64,000 nucleotides of DNA from Epiperipatus broadwayi (Eukaryota > Onychophora > Udeonychophora > Euonychophora > Peripatidae), in contig JAQFVV010012395.1 of NCBI GenBank assembly GCA_028023455.1, forward strand, positions 7,447,998-7,511,997, in the 5' to 3' direction. The position numbers and the translations under genes are program-made. The notes beneath the pieces were generated by a model. It was not told the DNA's origin and did not search any database. It worked only from the letters and a program-made list of their open reading frames with translations. Positions 1 through 11,837 of this stretch are shown here, piece by piece; position 1 is the first letter of the stretch, and every line of letters starts with the position of its first letter.

Positions 1-589
1 CCAATTCATATAATCTTTCTTCACTTAAAATGATTTGTAGTTATACTTATCTAGATAAATAGTCATCACTGAAAAGAAGCTTGGGTCCGCAATTAGAGGA
101 TGTCTTACTGTGTTGACTGAAAACACCTCAGAATAGGTATCATTTAAGCGTCTAAAAGAATCATTCACACACATACTTTATTCCCCTTCGAAAAAACTCA
201 ACTAGTGTTTTAATTAAGAACTATCGGGCAAGTTCTTGGGTTTGAACTCAGAGGTACAGCGCCGACAAATTTACAGTGTAAAGCTACTAAGTTAATAGCG
301 AATGTCTATCCATATTTGTTTATGATATAAATAATCACATAATAACTTTAAAAATTTGTCTTGCTTAGTTTCTTTAATTTAAGCATCAAATAAGAAGTGT
401 TTTTAATTAAATTATTAATCAAATTTAAATGATAAATTCACTACTAATGGCAATAAATGAGAAGTCTGCATTGGAGAGAACCACTGAGAATAAATTTTAA
501 TTTAAATTTTAGATAGTTATTTAAATGTGATTAAAGTACTTGGTTTAATACTAAATACTGCCTACTGCTATACTAGTAATGATAAATAA
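1..589. other. AT-rich stretch with a tRNA-SINE-like fragment
   Basis: No gene is visible. At about 238-285 the minus strand contains a tRNA B-box-like motif (GAGTTCAAACCC) preceded by a GTCGGCGCTGTA segment. This resembles the 3' half of a tRNA-derived SINE, but no tail or target duplication is visible, so it is only a fragment. The rest is low-complexity AT-rich DNA. Confidence 0.3.
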
Positions 590-935
590 AATAGAAAATC
601 ATATAACATTACATACTAGCCCCACAAAAAATTATTAAAATTCTTTCATGACCATGGTTCCATCTATTAATAAATAGACCTTGTTAAATGAATAAGATAC
701 AAACAACATATATATAGAAAACAAAATAGACTTTTTCATTATTCACTTCAAAAGCTCGCTTCTTTTAAGTTGGTTTTTGAAGTGAATGATGGGAAGGGCT
801 ATTTTGTTTTGTATATTGTTGAATTTCACCTGAAGAGGTAGGTCTCTTGTTAATATATGAAACCATGGTGTGGAAGAATTTTAATAAAATTTCTTGATAA
901 GTATTGGTAATGTTATATGATTTTTCTATTTTATT
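590..935. repeat. Foldback (MITE-like) repeat 1
   Basis: The sequence reads as a hairpin. The left arm (about 592-765) is answered in reverse complement by the right arm (about 775-930). Paired landmarks are ATCATATAACATTAC against GTAATGTTATATGAT, ACCATGGTTCC against AACCATGGT, and CATTCACTTCAAAA against TTTTTGAAGTGAATGA at the centre. The arms are clearly diverged, so the element is old. A related single arm occurs near 25.1-25.3 kb, so this is a dispersed family. There is no coding potential. Confidence 0.75.
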
Positions 936-2683
936 TTGATTTAATAATTAGGAGTCATTTCTTATATTGTCGCTGGAAAAAACTCTCACTATTATGTAAT
1001 TAATTCAAATCAGTGATACTATTAAAATAATCTAATTACTAGGAACTACTGCATATCTGAAAAGGTAATACTATGACGCTTAAATTCACCATGCCGAGTA
1101 ATACATATTTATGACTAGCGATCCATGTTCTTATCATATGAATAATCACATGGTATTTTTTTGTTCGTTTTCTTCTAAGTTTTTGATATTTATTAGTAAA
1201 TCCTAACTATACTTAGGCCTGAGTAAAGCGATATTATTACCAATCATATGGAAAAATAATAAACTGATCACGTAATAAATTACTAGTTATACAAATTCTG
1301 CAGCTCAAATTATGTCATTGCATGTACTTTTTACTGCTCATTATTTTGCGATGAGTCTGTCAAAGAACATAAACGAGTAGAATATGAACCAACGTAATCT
1401 TGATGAGTTATAAAATGAACTGAATGAAGCATTTTAGATCAGTGAAGCCTGCTATTTATCATTTAAGCAATCAACTACAAAAGACATACTTTATTTGCAT
1501 TATCAAGTTAAAAACTGACATGATACATAAATAAATCTGTGAATGACCGGTTAATAGCATTTTCATTTTTCGAATACTCATTTTCCATTATTAGGATATA
1601 AGTTCAAATATACTTGAAGAAAAAGTAATTGAAAAGTTTTATATCTGTAGTTTAGACACTTCCACTTACAATTAAATGAAATTCTATCGATAAAAATAAG
1701 AGAAAATGTTGCTCAATATAAACACGGAAGTTGAAACAAAGCAGGAGAATGACTAATAAGTTTTGTAAATATAACGATCCTTTTATTGGAAAGTGTCATT
1801 ATATATATATCGCATCTATAAAAAAGTTAACCTATAACATTCGTCTTAAGGAAGAAGAAAAACAGTTTTTAAACGTAATAACAAAATAGAGAAGTAAAAA
1901 AAAATATAAATTGCTTGTTTATAAACTTAGAATGACGCCTAAACTATACTCATTGATTTTTTAAAATCATTCTAGAAAATATTGATATTTTGAATGTAAT
2001 ATATTTTGAATGTAATATATGAAGAACCAAATTACTTATGGATAGAAGTAAAAACAAATAATTAAAGACAAATCTGACTAACAATTAAATGTAAAAAAGT
2101 AGCTAAAAAAAAATAGATTTCAGAAGAAATGATATTGTAAAATATATAAAAAAAAAGCCATATCAAAATATGATGACCATGTGTGCAATCAGAAGTTCCA
2201 AAAAATAAAAAAAAAAGTCAAGGAGCATTATTAAACCAATATTTACATAGACACTGAAAATGACAGCAAAGTCAAAAAAAAAAACCTATCTTTATTATGA
2301 CCATTAGCACCCTCCCCTACTGACTATTTACACATTAATGATAAATCCATGGAATCATGGACATATTTTGAAAGACAATATTACTTTTAGACCATCTTGT
2401 CTATACTCTATCATATTTTTCAAAGAGAGAGAGAGAGAACAGAAAAAACTTTATATAAGATCTTCCAAACATACAATGGTTGTTCAAGAGAAATTGCTGT
2501 CACAACTCCTATTTTAAACTGTCTCATTATTAATTGTATTGATGCATGTAAGATTTCAACTTGATATTCATAGTATGATAAATCTATTTTTCATTTTTGT
2601 TTTCTCAATTACAAAGATTTTGCATATTTATATATTCATTAAAAGCCTAAAGATAAACTATACAATAAATAATAAAAATTATC
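936..2683. other. Gene-free AT-rich DNA
   Basis: No convincing ORF, splice-bounded exon or repeat boundary was found. A 16-base unit (TTTTGAATGTAATATA) is tandemly doubled near 1990-2020, and there are many poly(A) runs. It is probably intron or intergenic sequence. Confidence 0.4.
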
Positions 2684-3600
2684 CCAAATTCACAACTCAA
2701 CCAGACTAGCCAAAAATATAAACTCTAAAACACAACCAATGATTTCACTGCTACAAGGAGACTTCTTGTGTATAAAGAACTACAAAATGACAGCATATTT
2801 AAACTAAAAATCCAAAATTCCACTTACATCACATACTACCTTAATGTTAAAAAAACTTTTAAATAAGTTACTTGTTTCAGAATCATAAATTTTTAATAGT
2901 AAAAATTCTTTAAATCTTCTTTTTATTTTATTTCTCTCAAAGATTTTCATGGATATATAAAGCAGAACTAAAATATTTATTTCTAACTGTACTTTTATGT
3001 ATCTTTATTCTTTCATTTAAGTTCAAACTATTTTGATGTATACATATCTTCTTATAAACACAAGGAATAATATACACGACTCCAAATTCAAACTATCCTA
3101 ACCTATATATACCTTCCCACAAAAACAAGGGATAATATACACTACTCCATGAATATAATGTAGTATCCATTGTTTTTGTAAGAAGATATATATGTCAAGA
3201 GTAGTTTGAGCTTAAATGAAAGAATAGAAGTACATAAAAGTAGGGTTAGCAATAAATATCTAAATTTTGCTTTATATATCCATGAAAAGATACAGTCCAC
3301 ACTATTAATTTTGATGAGGCTATGGTTGCATTCTTTTAGAGAAATAAAATAAAACAAAGAATTAAAGAATCTTTATTATGAAAAATGTATGATTCTGAAG
3401 CAATTAACTAATTAAAAGTTCTTTTAATATTAAGGATGTATGGGATGTAAGTGGAATTGTTGATAATGTTTAGTTAAAATATGTTATTTTGTAGTTCTTT
3501 ATACATGAGAAAGCTGCTTGTAGTAGTAAAACCATTGGTTGTGTTTTAGAGTTTATATTTTTTTGGTTAGTCTGGATGAGTTGTGAATTTGCGGTAATTC
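2684..3600. repeat. Large foldback repeat 2, about 0.9 kb
   Basis: A long imperfect inverted repeat with arms of about 380-430 bases and centre near 3110. The left outer end (CACAACTCAACCAGACTAGCC, about 2691) is answered by GGTTAGTCTGGATGAGTTGTG near 3565-3590. Inner landmarks include TATAAAGAACTACAAAATGA against TGTAGTTCTTTATACA, and TTCATTTAAG against CTTAAATGAA. A 71-codon ORF in the right arm is an accident of the repeat. Arm divergence suggests an old foldback transposon or MITE. Confidence 0.8.
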
Positions 3601-3954
3601 TGGTTATATATTCATGTATATTTGTATACATAAAAAGAGAAAAGAACCAGATTTTTTGTGCCTGTTATTAAAAGAAGAAAATGCAGTTGCATAAACACTG
3701 AATCCATTATTATAATTATTGCAGAAATAAATTGCATGATGAAATTATGATGCTTTAATTCTATAACATTTTAAGTAATTAAACATAGAAAGCTTAAAAA
3801 GAAAGAAGACTGGACATATAATAAAAGAAGAAAACAAAAAGATAAATCAGGTAAAACAATAGTTGATATGGAAATTTTATTCACAAATATTCTTTGTAAA
3901 AAAGCATTATCTATTGTAAGAAAAAGATGAAATAGTGATAATAGCTAACAAAGC

Positions 3955-4990
3955 AGAGCAATACTTTCTGTTGATAGTATAATGGAACTATTAACATTCT
4001 GCATAACAGCAATATACTTTCAATACAACATATAATTCTTCCAACAAAATCAAAGGATGGCTATGGGTTCACTATTGTCACCCCTGATGAGTAATACTTA
4101 TGTGGAAGAACTTGAAATCACTGTTATAATATCCACTTAAAGTTTGGCTTTGCTATGTTGATAATACATTTGTTTTCTTGGCCACATGGTGAAGCACTAC
4201 TACAAACTTACAAACTTCGTGAAATCACACCAACAATCTATCATCTTCAATTAAATTTACAATAAAGTCAGAACAGAACAAAATTAGCATTTTTAACTAT
4301 TTTCATGATAAGACTCCATTATGGTAAAATCGAAACTACAGTTTACAGTAGACCCACACATACAGAAAAATATTTAGGGTATACATACAATCATACTATT
4401 CAGAAACCAGTAATTCTGAAAAAGGAAAGATCTATATAGAACAAATTCTCATAACAAATGGTTGTCCATCAACTGTCATTAACAAAATCTTAAATAAATA
4501 TAAAAAAAAAACCATAAAAAAAAAAAAAATTTTTTACTGTAGTGTAACCATACATAACAAAAATAGCAGACAAATTAAGGAAAATCTGTAATCAGTATAA
4601 CATCAGAACAGCTTTCTAGAGCTATATAACACAGTGAGGAATTTTAACATCTACAAAGCCTAAACAAGAACTGCTAAAAAGCAAAAACTATATCTATGAA
4701 TTACCACATGAGTGTGAAAAAATATGTATTGGTGAAACCACTCATCCATTAAAAAGTGCTTGTAAGAGCATAAACTGATGATTAGAAAAGAAAAACTGAT
4801 GTGTTTAAGGTAGAAAACAATGTATGTACCAATGAATATATGTTCAATTGGGAAAATATAAAATATTGAATAGAGAAGAAAAGATACAAAGAAGAAAATT
4901 CAAAATGATGCTCATGTGGCAATGGCAAATAACCAGATAACTGAACCTAGTGTGACAATACATAATGTACAGAAACCACTAAAAAACTTT
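3955..4990 (+). pseudogene. Decayed Penelope-like retroelement: RT thumb/palm and GIY-YIG remnant
   Basis: Conceptual translation across several frames gives a recognisable series of Penelope-like element landmarks. There is a QRMAMGSLLSPLMSNTYVEE block (about 4050-4115), a WLCYVDNTFVF block at about 4145-4178, an AFLTIF...YSRPTHTEKYLGYTYNH block (about 4290-4390) and ILITNGCPSTVINKIL (about 4450-4495). These match in order the AMGSPLSP, YVDD, YRKPTHTDRYL and SNGYP motifs of the family. Downstream, NYIYELPHE...ICIGET (about 4690-4740) resembles the start of the GIY-YIG endonuclease typical of these elements. Stops and frameshifts occur throughout, and the catalytic YVDD reads YVDN, so the copy is dead. 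Confidence 0.8.
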
Positions 4991-5116
4991 AATCTGAGGA
5001 AAAAGTGAAAAATCAATAGTATTAAGCCTTTTGTAAGCAAGATTTTATCCCATTGCATAACAAAAGATCTACTATTTGCTTTTTATAAAATGCATCAGCA
5101 TATATATATATATATT

Positions 5117-6690
5117 GTAACAAACGGGGTTTGAATACAAGCATATGTAATATATTACTAATTGCGAGTGTTAATGTTGAGCGACTATATACGAAAAGAT
5201 ATATATGTAAATAGTCATTCGAACCCTGTTACAAATAGTGTGAATGTTAGGTGGGTATGCTTATATAAATATGTTTGTATATGTGAGTATAAAATGTGTG
5301 TGTGTATTAACGGTAATGGTTCCAAGCAATTATATACGGAGCTGTATAAGTTGTAATTGATTATTCGTATATATTTTATCCGTTAAAATTTTTCTTTAAG
5401 TCTGGTTAATAATATTGTCGGTAACATGTGTTTTCTTTTGCTAATTAATCTTTTGAACATATGAAGATAGAAATAGAAATAAATCAGTTGCTGTAGGCGG
5501 TTTAGTAATAACTGGCATCAAGAAGTCCGAAAACGGGTCAGGTGGGTATCTTTAGAAAACAATAGAAGAACGGGGCAGTGGCATAGGGATATTGGAAGAA
5601 AATTTTATAAAGTTAAAGAGTAAAAAACAAAAGCTTTTTTGTGGGCTCGAGAGGAGAAAAAAGGAGAGAAAAAAAACGCGGCTTGGACTACGGAGTGTGT
5701 GGACGTATAAAAATTTTCTTAAGAAGTTTATTAATATTTCTCACCCAAAATGTCGGGGTAATTCAATAGCGCTAGTTTCGTTAACCGATCCAGTGGACAG
5801 TTGTCGTGGAACCCATCTGAAGTGGACCTACGAATTTCGCTATACAAAGAGTTCTTGTTCATCAAGTGTAATGGCGATGAAAAATCTAGGAAATGGGACC
5901 CTTTCATAAAGTGAGTGAATCAGCTACTCCACCTCCGAAATAAGCTATTCGATATACTACATTGGAAATCCTTGCCATCCGTTATATCAACCAGACCAGT
6001 ATTCGTGGAGAATTATAAATGCGGACTTGTCTTTGACCATGTGAACGGTTGACGGTACTTAAGGTAATGACGTTTACACTAAATATATGTTCAATGAATG
6101 CGTCTTGGTAAAGAAACTAGTGTTGCCTCAATATTAATTCCTATAATAAATCTCTTTTAAATTAAATAAAATAACAACTTTAAATAAACAGCTCTGATGT
6201 ATAATTGTACTATTTTGATGCGTGTATGAATTATATATGTATGTATCAGAGTAAATGGGCTGTGCGCTTGAATATTGATATTTATACGCATGGATAAATG
6301 AGATTTTTGTCGGTATTAAGCATGGTAATAAATAGAGTAAATGGTATGATAACCTTCGGGTTGGGTTATTAGATTTATAACGGATAAATTATCGGACAGA
6401 ATAGATAGACACATAAGACTTAGTTGGGTAGTGTTTCGCTTTGTTCTCTAGTTAGACTATAGTCCCCAAACCCTGAGATTGAGCTGTACGGATGCGCTAC
6501 CATAAATAGAGGTATATATATATACCCGAACTCTTATTTACATTTTCGATGGGATAATTCTTATCCATGTGTAAGATTGGCGCGTGATATGGAATCAGAC
6601 CATGCTCACAAATATCCTCACTCGAAGCTACGGGTAGAAGCGTACAAATGGCATTATAAATATAAAATTATAAAGGGTGATATTATAATA
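5117..6690. mobile_element. Compositionally distinct insert, possibly a solo LTR or LTR-element remnant
   Basis: A block richer in G+C than its surroundings lies between two (TA)n tracts (5099-5116 and about 6687-6704). It begins TGTAACAAACGGGG, an LTR-like TG start similar in style to the LTR at 8241. It contains a TATA-like CGTATAAAAA near 5704. An ORF of 105 codons (5592-5909) is rich in Lys and Arg at its N-terminus and matches nothing I recognise. No RT, integrase or clear terminal CA was found. Interpretation as a solo LTR is inference. Confidence 0.35.
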
Positions 6691-7564
6691 TATATATATA
6701 TATAAAATCAATGCTATCTATGGTTTTCTATTATGCATATATAAACATTGAAATATAGCAGATTTTTTGTGTGCAATAATCTAGATAATTTTTCAGATAT
6801 GACATAAGGAGGTAACAACCATTTAAGATTGCCCATGTAAGCTGAAAACACATGATCTAGTTATAACAATAGTATTTATCTGTTTCATATAAAAATCTTT
6901 TAGCTTACATTCCAGTTGACAACGTTTTTTCTGATTTACTATTCTTATAAAAGCTAGAGATTTAAGCTAAAAGTGGATCATCTTTTGGATTAAGGTGGTT
7001 CAGACAAATTACATTATTATTAGATCACATAGTTTTGCTTGTAGTTTTAGTTTCAATTTTTGTTGCTTATCTTCATAATAATTAAAAATATTTTCTAGAA
7101 TAATATCACATGAAAGACTTTACACATTGTTATAACACATCTGGAATGGTCTACATCACTGTTACTAAAAAATGTTTAAAAAACTTAATTTCACTGGAAC
7201 AGATGATAAATTATGCAGATTCTTATGTTCTTCACAAACAATTTCTTATTGTTAGGAAAGCTGTAACACGTTGTATAATTTAAATACAAATAAATAATGA
7301 TAAATAATATATACTTATTATATATGCATTAATAAATGTAGTTAAATTTTACAAAAAAAAACAAACAAAAAAAATCTCTTGAATAAAACATATTTTAATC
7401 AAGTAATATGGACTACTAAAAATAAACAACAGATAACTGATTTACTTCCTACATGAATAAATAAAAACAAAAATTACCTTTTTTCAAAAGATCTTCTTGA
7501 AAAATCTGAAAAAACAAAACAAAACAAACGAAAACAAAACATTATAAATTTCCTGAAATAAGTA
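6691..7564. other. Gene-free AT-rich DNA
   Basis: No coding evidence. A small hairpin runs about 6836-6912 (GTAAGCTGAAAA against TTTTAGCTTAC). The remainder is A/T-rich with poly(A) runs. Confidence 0.35.
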
Positions 7565-8220
<656 letters not shown>

Positions 8221-8240
8221 TTGTTTCTTTATATATATAT

Positions 8241-9661
8241 TGTAACGTTTATTTATATACGTTACAAATATATTGGCATTTGGTAAAAGCTAAAAAAGTA
8301 AATTTAGATTTTTTTTGATTAGTATAATTTTTGTTAAAACGTGCAATGAAGGTTAAAATTGTCATTCTTATTTTTTTTTATCTAATTGGAAAGAATAAAT
8401 GACATACAGATTACTAATCCAGATAAATTAAAAGAATTCCAAAAGTATAAGCTAAAAGAAAAATATTTTAGCTAATTAAAGATGGAAGAATAATGCTAAA
8501 AAAAAAAGAGAACTTTGTAACTTAAATTTAAGAGAGAGTGTATAAGATTATTATCTTATACGCTGATAAAAAGACAAAAGAGTGCGCAGAAGTTCCAAAA
8601 ATGGAGCGCGATATAAAAAGGAGATGACAACTTCAATCTGGGTCTTCTCTTTAACTTCTAGTTACGTCTCTGAAAGTTGGAGGTTTCCACGAGCATAACC
8701 TGTGGCAAGAAATATACTTCTACACAGGTATGCCCCTTGCTGTACCAAGCTGTCACGCAAGCATGGAAACGGGACTTGTGAAGACCGCTTTTTGCAATAA
8801 AAGGGTCACTACAACCGTGCCTTTTCTCCAGCTATAGAACGGAACAATAATGGAAGACGCCGGCAGGAGAGACCAATGGAAATTCTCATGATCTGGGATC
8901 CCATAAACCTACATGAACTTACCGGTAAGTTAAGAATAAATTTTCCTGATAGTGACTTAAAAGTTTGCAAACAATTATTTATCTAAGCTTAGACTACCAT
9001 CCTGATATAGACTTTTCATATTCAAGGGACTTTCTAATAAAGAATTTTATACAAGATCTTGGGACATTATTAAATTGCTTTAATTGCTTAATCTGTTTTT
9101 GTTAATCGATTCATTATCTGGATTGGTGTGTGTGTACTTTCCAGTTTAGTTAATTCGTAATTTAACTTATAAATATTTTAGTTTGTTAGAATAAAAGAGA
9201 TTATACTTTTATCAACCTTTTCATTGTGCATTATTAATAGTAGTTATTATTTTTTATTATTAAATCTATTAGTAGTTTAATAAGATTTAAAAATGTAATT
9301 TACCTTTGCCAATATGTTTGAATAAGCCCAGGAATAATAATCTTAAAAAATTAATTCTCGTTACGGTATGATGCAATACCGATTAGTTTAAAAGCACTTT
9401 TTTTTTCTGTTTAGTTTACAAGTTACAATATGTTTGACGCCGACTCAGTGGGTCTAACGACTCTGGCGCCCTCATGTAGAAATTAAAAACTGAGTCAGCT
9501 CACGATTGTACTTAGCAATAATTCTAGGCCGAGTTGATCAGGAAATATAGCTATGTTTTTAGAATAGAAATATAACTTTCTTCTTTTTTGACATAGCTTG
9601 ATCAACTCATGCGCAGTTTATATTAGCGTGTAAGAGGCCTAGTAAAATGAAAAACGTTACA
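8241..9661 (+). repeat. 5' LTR of the non-coding LTR element (1,421 bp)
   Basis: The LTR opens TGTAACGTTTA and closes AACGTTACA, giving short TGTAACG/CGTTACA inverted ends. It has a TATA box (ATATAAAAAG, 8611-8620) preceded by GAGCGCG, an AATAAAA poly(A)-type signal near 9190, and the palindrome ACTTACCGGTAAGT near 8917-8930, which contains a strong splice-donor-like GTAAGT. A hairpin-forming pair GAGTTGATCA/TGATCAACTC lies near the 3' end. The copy at 10411 differs by only about ten substitutions and a few homopolymer length changes by eye. The tRNA primer site follows immediately. Confidence 0.9.
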
Positions 9662-9662
9662 A

Positions 9663-9679
9663 TGGCGACCCAACTCGGG
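9663..9679 (+). promoter_or_regulatory. Putative tRNA primer-binding site
   Basis: TGGCGACCCAACTCGGG begins two bases after the 5' LTR. The TGG start complements the universal CCA end of a tRNA, and position and length fit minus-strand priming. The particular tRNA was not identified. Confidence 0.7.
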
Positions 9680-10410
9680 CTTCGATTTAACAACTACAAC
9701 CTGAGATGAGTTGTAATGATAAAGAACATTACAATGATGACTCAAAGAAACTCACAGCCGGAAAATAAATTATGATTTTTTTTGAAAAAAGAAAAAAATT
9801 ATAAAAAAAAAAACTAACTAATTAAACCCTGATTATTAAAATATGAAAGAAGATATTTTTTTAATATGACTTCCAGAAAGAAAAAATATATATGTATATT
9901 TTTTTATATATGTCTAAAAACATGATCGTGGCTGATGTAGACGTAAGTCACAAGTATTTGACCGGGTAGGCGGTTACTGAAGAGGGGAATAACATAGCCC
10001 CGAGTCCTTATCCACAGTATATGAACATAAGACCGTCTTTAAATGCTCGTCAGACTATTTCTAGCAGAGATCCCAATAAAGGGGAAGGCGGATCAAGTTG
10101 GACCAAGTTGCCACGAGCCTGTAAGACTCAGAACGATGAGCAACGCTCGTTTGTGCTTATAACTTGGGCTTCTTATCGTTAATATTACACTAAAGCGGAT
10201 AGGACACAGATGAATGTTGAAATATTTTCCATTCCCGCCGTGTTAGACCTAAAAGTGGGCGTTAAAGCCGAACGTCGCTTGTGAATGAGTCTACACAATA
10301 TATCAGCACGCTACTACAGAAAAAAAAAATACGAATATGAATTTAAAAAACTTAAGAATAAAATTAGTGTAAACCCCTATTTTATTCTCATCTCCTGGCA
10401 CTGGTGGTAT
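9680..10410 (+). other. Non-coding core of the LTR element
   Basis: About 0.73 kb with no ORF of note and richer in G+C than its surroundings in its second half. A short hairpin (GTTGTAATGATAAAGAACATTACAAT) lies just downstream of the primer site, where retroelements often have dimerisation or packaging signals; that role is inference. An 80-codon ORF crossing into the right LTR is not conserved coding sequence. Confidence 0.6.
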
Positions 10411-11829
10411 TGTAATGTTTATTTATATACGTTACAAATATATTGGCATTTGGTAAAAGCTAAAAAAGTAAATTTAGATTTTTTTTTGATTAGTATAATT
10501 TTTGTTAAAACGTGCAATGAAGGTTAAAATTGTCATTCTTATTTTTTTTTATCTAATTGGAAAGAATAAATGACATACAGATTACTAATCCAGATAAATT
10601 AAAAGAATTCCAAAAGTATAAGCTAAAAGAAAAATATTTTAGCTAATTAAAGATGGAAGAATAATGCTAAAAAAAAGAGAACTTTGTAACTTAAATTTAA
10701 GAGAGAGTGTATAAGATTATTATCTTATACGCTGATAAAAAGACAAAGGAGTGCGCAGAAGTTCCAAAAATGGAGCGCGATATAAAAAGGAGATGACAAC
10801 TTCAATCTGGGTCTTCTCTTTAACTTCTAGTTACGTCTCTGAAAGTTGGAGGTTTCCACAAGCATAACCTGTGGCAAGAAATATACTTCTACACAGGTAT
10901 GCCCCTTGCTGTACCAAGCTGTCACGCAAGCATGGAAACGGGACTTGTGAAGACCGCTTTTTGCAATAAAAGGGTCACTACAACCGTGCCTTTTCTCCAG
11001 CTATAGAACGGAACAATAATGGAAGACGCCGGCAGGAGAGACCAATGGAAATTCTCATGATCTGGGATCCCATAAACCTACATGAACTTACCGGTAAGTT
11101 AAGAATAAATTTTCCTGATAGTGACTTAAAAGTTTGCAAACAATTATTTATCTAAGCTTAGACTACCATCCTGATATAGACTTTTCGTATTCAAGGGACT
11201 TTCTAATAAAGAATTTTATACAAGATCTTGGGACATTATTAAATTGCTTTAATTGCTTAATCTGTTTTTGTTAATCGATTCATTATCTGGATTAGTGTGT
11301 GTGTACTTTCCAGTTTAGTTAATTCGTAATTTAACTTATAAATATTTTAGTTTGTTAGAATAAAAGAGATTATACTTTTATCAACCTTTTCATTGTGCGT
11401 TATTAATAGTAGTTATTATTTTTTATTATTAAATCTATTAGTAGTTTAATAAGATTTAAAAATGTAATTTACCTTTGCCAATATGTTTGAATAAGCCCAG
11501 GAATAATAATCTTAAAAAATTAATTCTCGTTACGGTATGATGCAATACCGATTAGTTTAAAAGCACTTTTTTTTCTGTTTAGTTTACGAGTTACAATATG
11601 TTTGACGCCGACTCAGTGGGTCTAATGACTCTGGCGCCCTCATGTAGAAATTAAAAACTGAGTCAGCTCACGATTGTACTTAGCAATAATTCTAGGCCGA
11701 GTTGATCAGGAAATATAGCTATGTTTTTAGAATAGAAATATAACTTTCTTCTTTTTTGACATAGCTTGATCAACTCATGCGCAGTTTATATTAGCGTGTA
11801 AGAGGCCTAGTAAAACAAAAAACGTTACA
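10411..11829 (+). repeat. 3' LTR of the non-coding LTR element (1,419 bp)
   Basis: Near-identical to the left LTR. Its TATA box is at 10781-10787. Observed differences are mostly single transitions (for example TGTAACG to TGTAATG at the start, CTAACGACT to CTAATGACT) and changes in T and A run lengths. It ends CGTTACA at 11829, followed by ATATATATAAT. Confidence 0.9.
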
Positions 11830-11837
11830 ATATATAT

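Larger units (their letters stand above)
8241..11829 (+). mobile_element. Young non-autonomous LTR retrotransposon (LARD/TRIM-type)
   Basis: Two nearly identical direct repeats (8241-9661 and 10411-11829) flank a 749-bp core and share TG...CA termini. The core starts with a primer-binding-site-like TGGCGACCCAACTCGGG. Both outer flanks are ATAT-rich (8233-8240 and 11830-11837), consistent with a short target duplication, although the (TA)n target makes its length ambiguous. The core has no gag, RT or integrase ORF. With LTRs above about 99 percent identical the insertion is recent, so an autonomous partner probably exists elsewhere. The direction is set by the primer site next to the left LTR. 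No clear polypurine tract precedes the right LTR, which is unusual. Confidence 0.85.

Noticed and set aside
10285-10527. 80-codon ORF at the core/3' LTR junction of the young LTR element
   Set aside because: It runs across the core-LTR junction, has no motif, and its second half is LTR sequence that is not open as a gene elsewhere.
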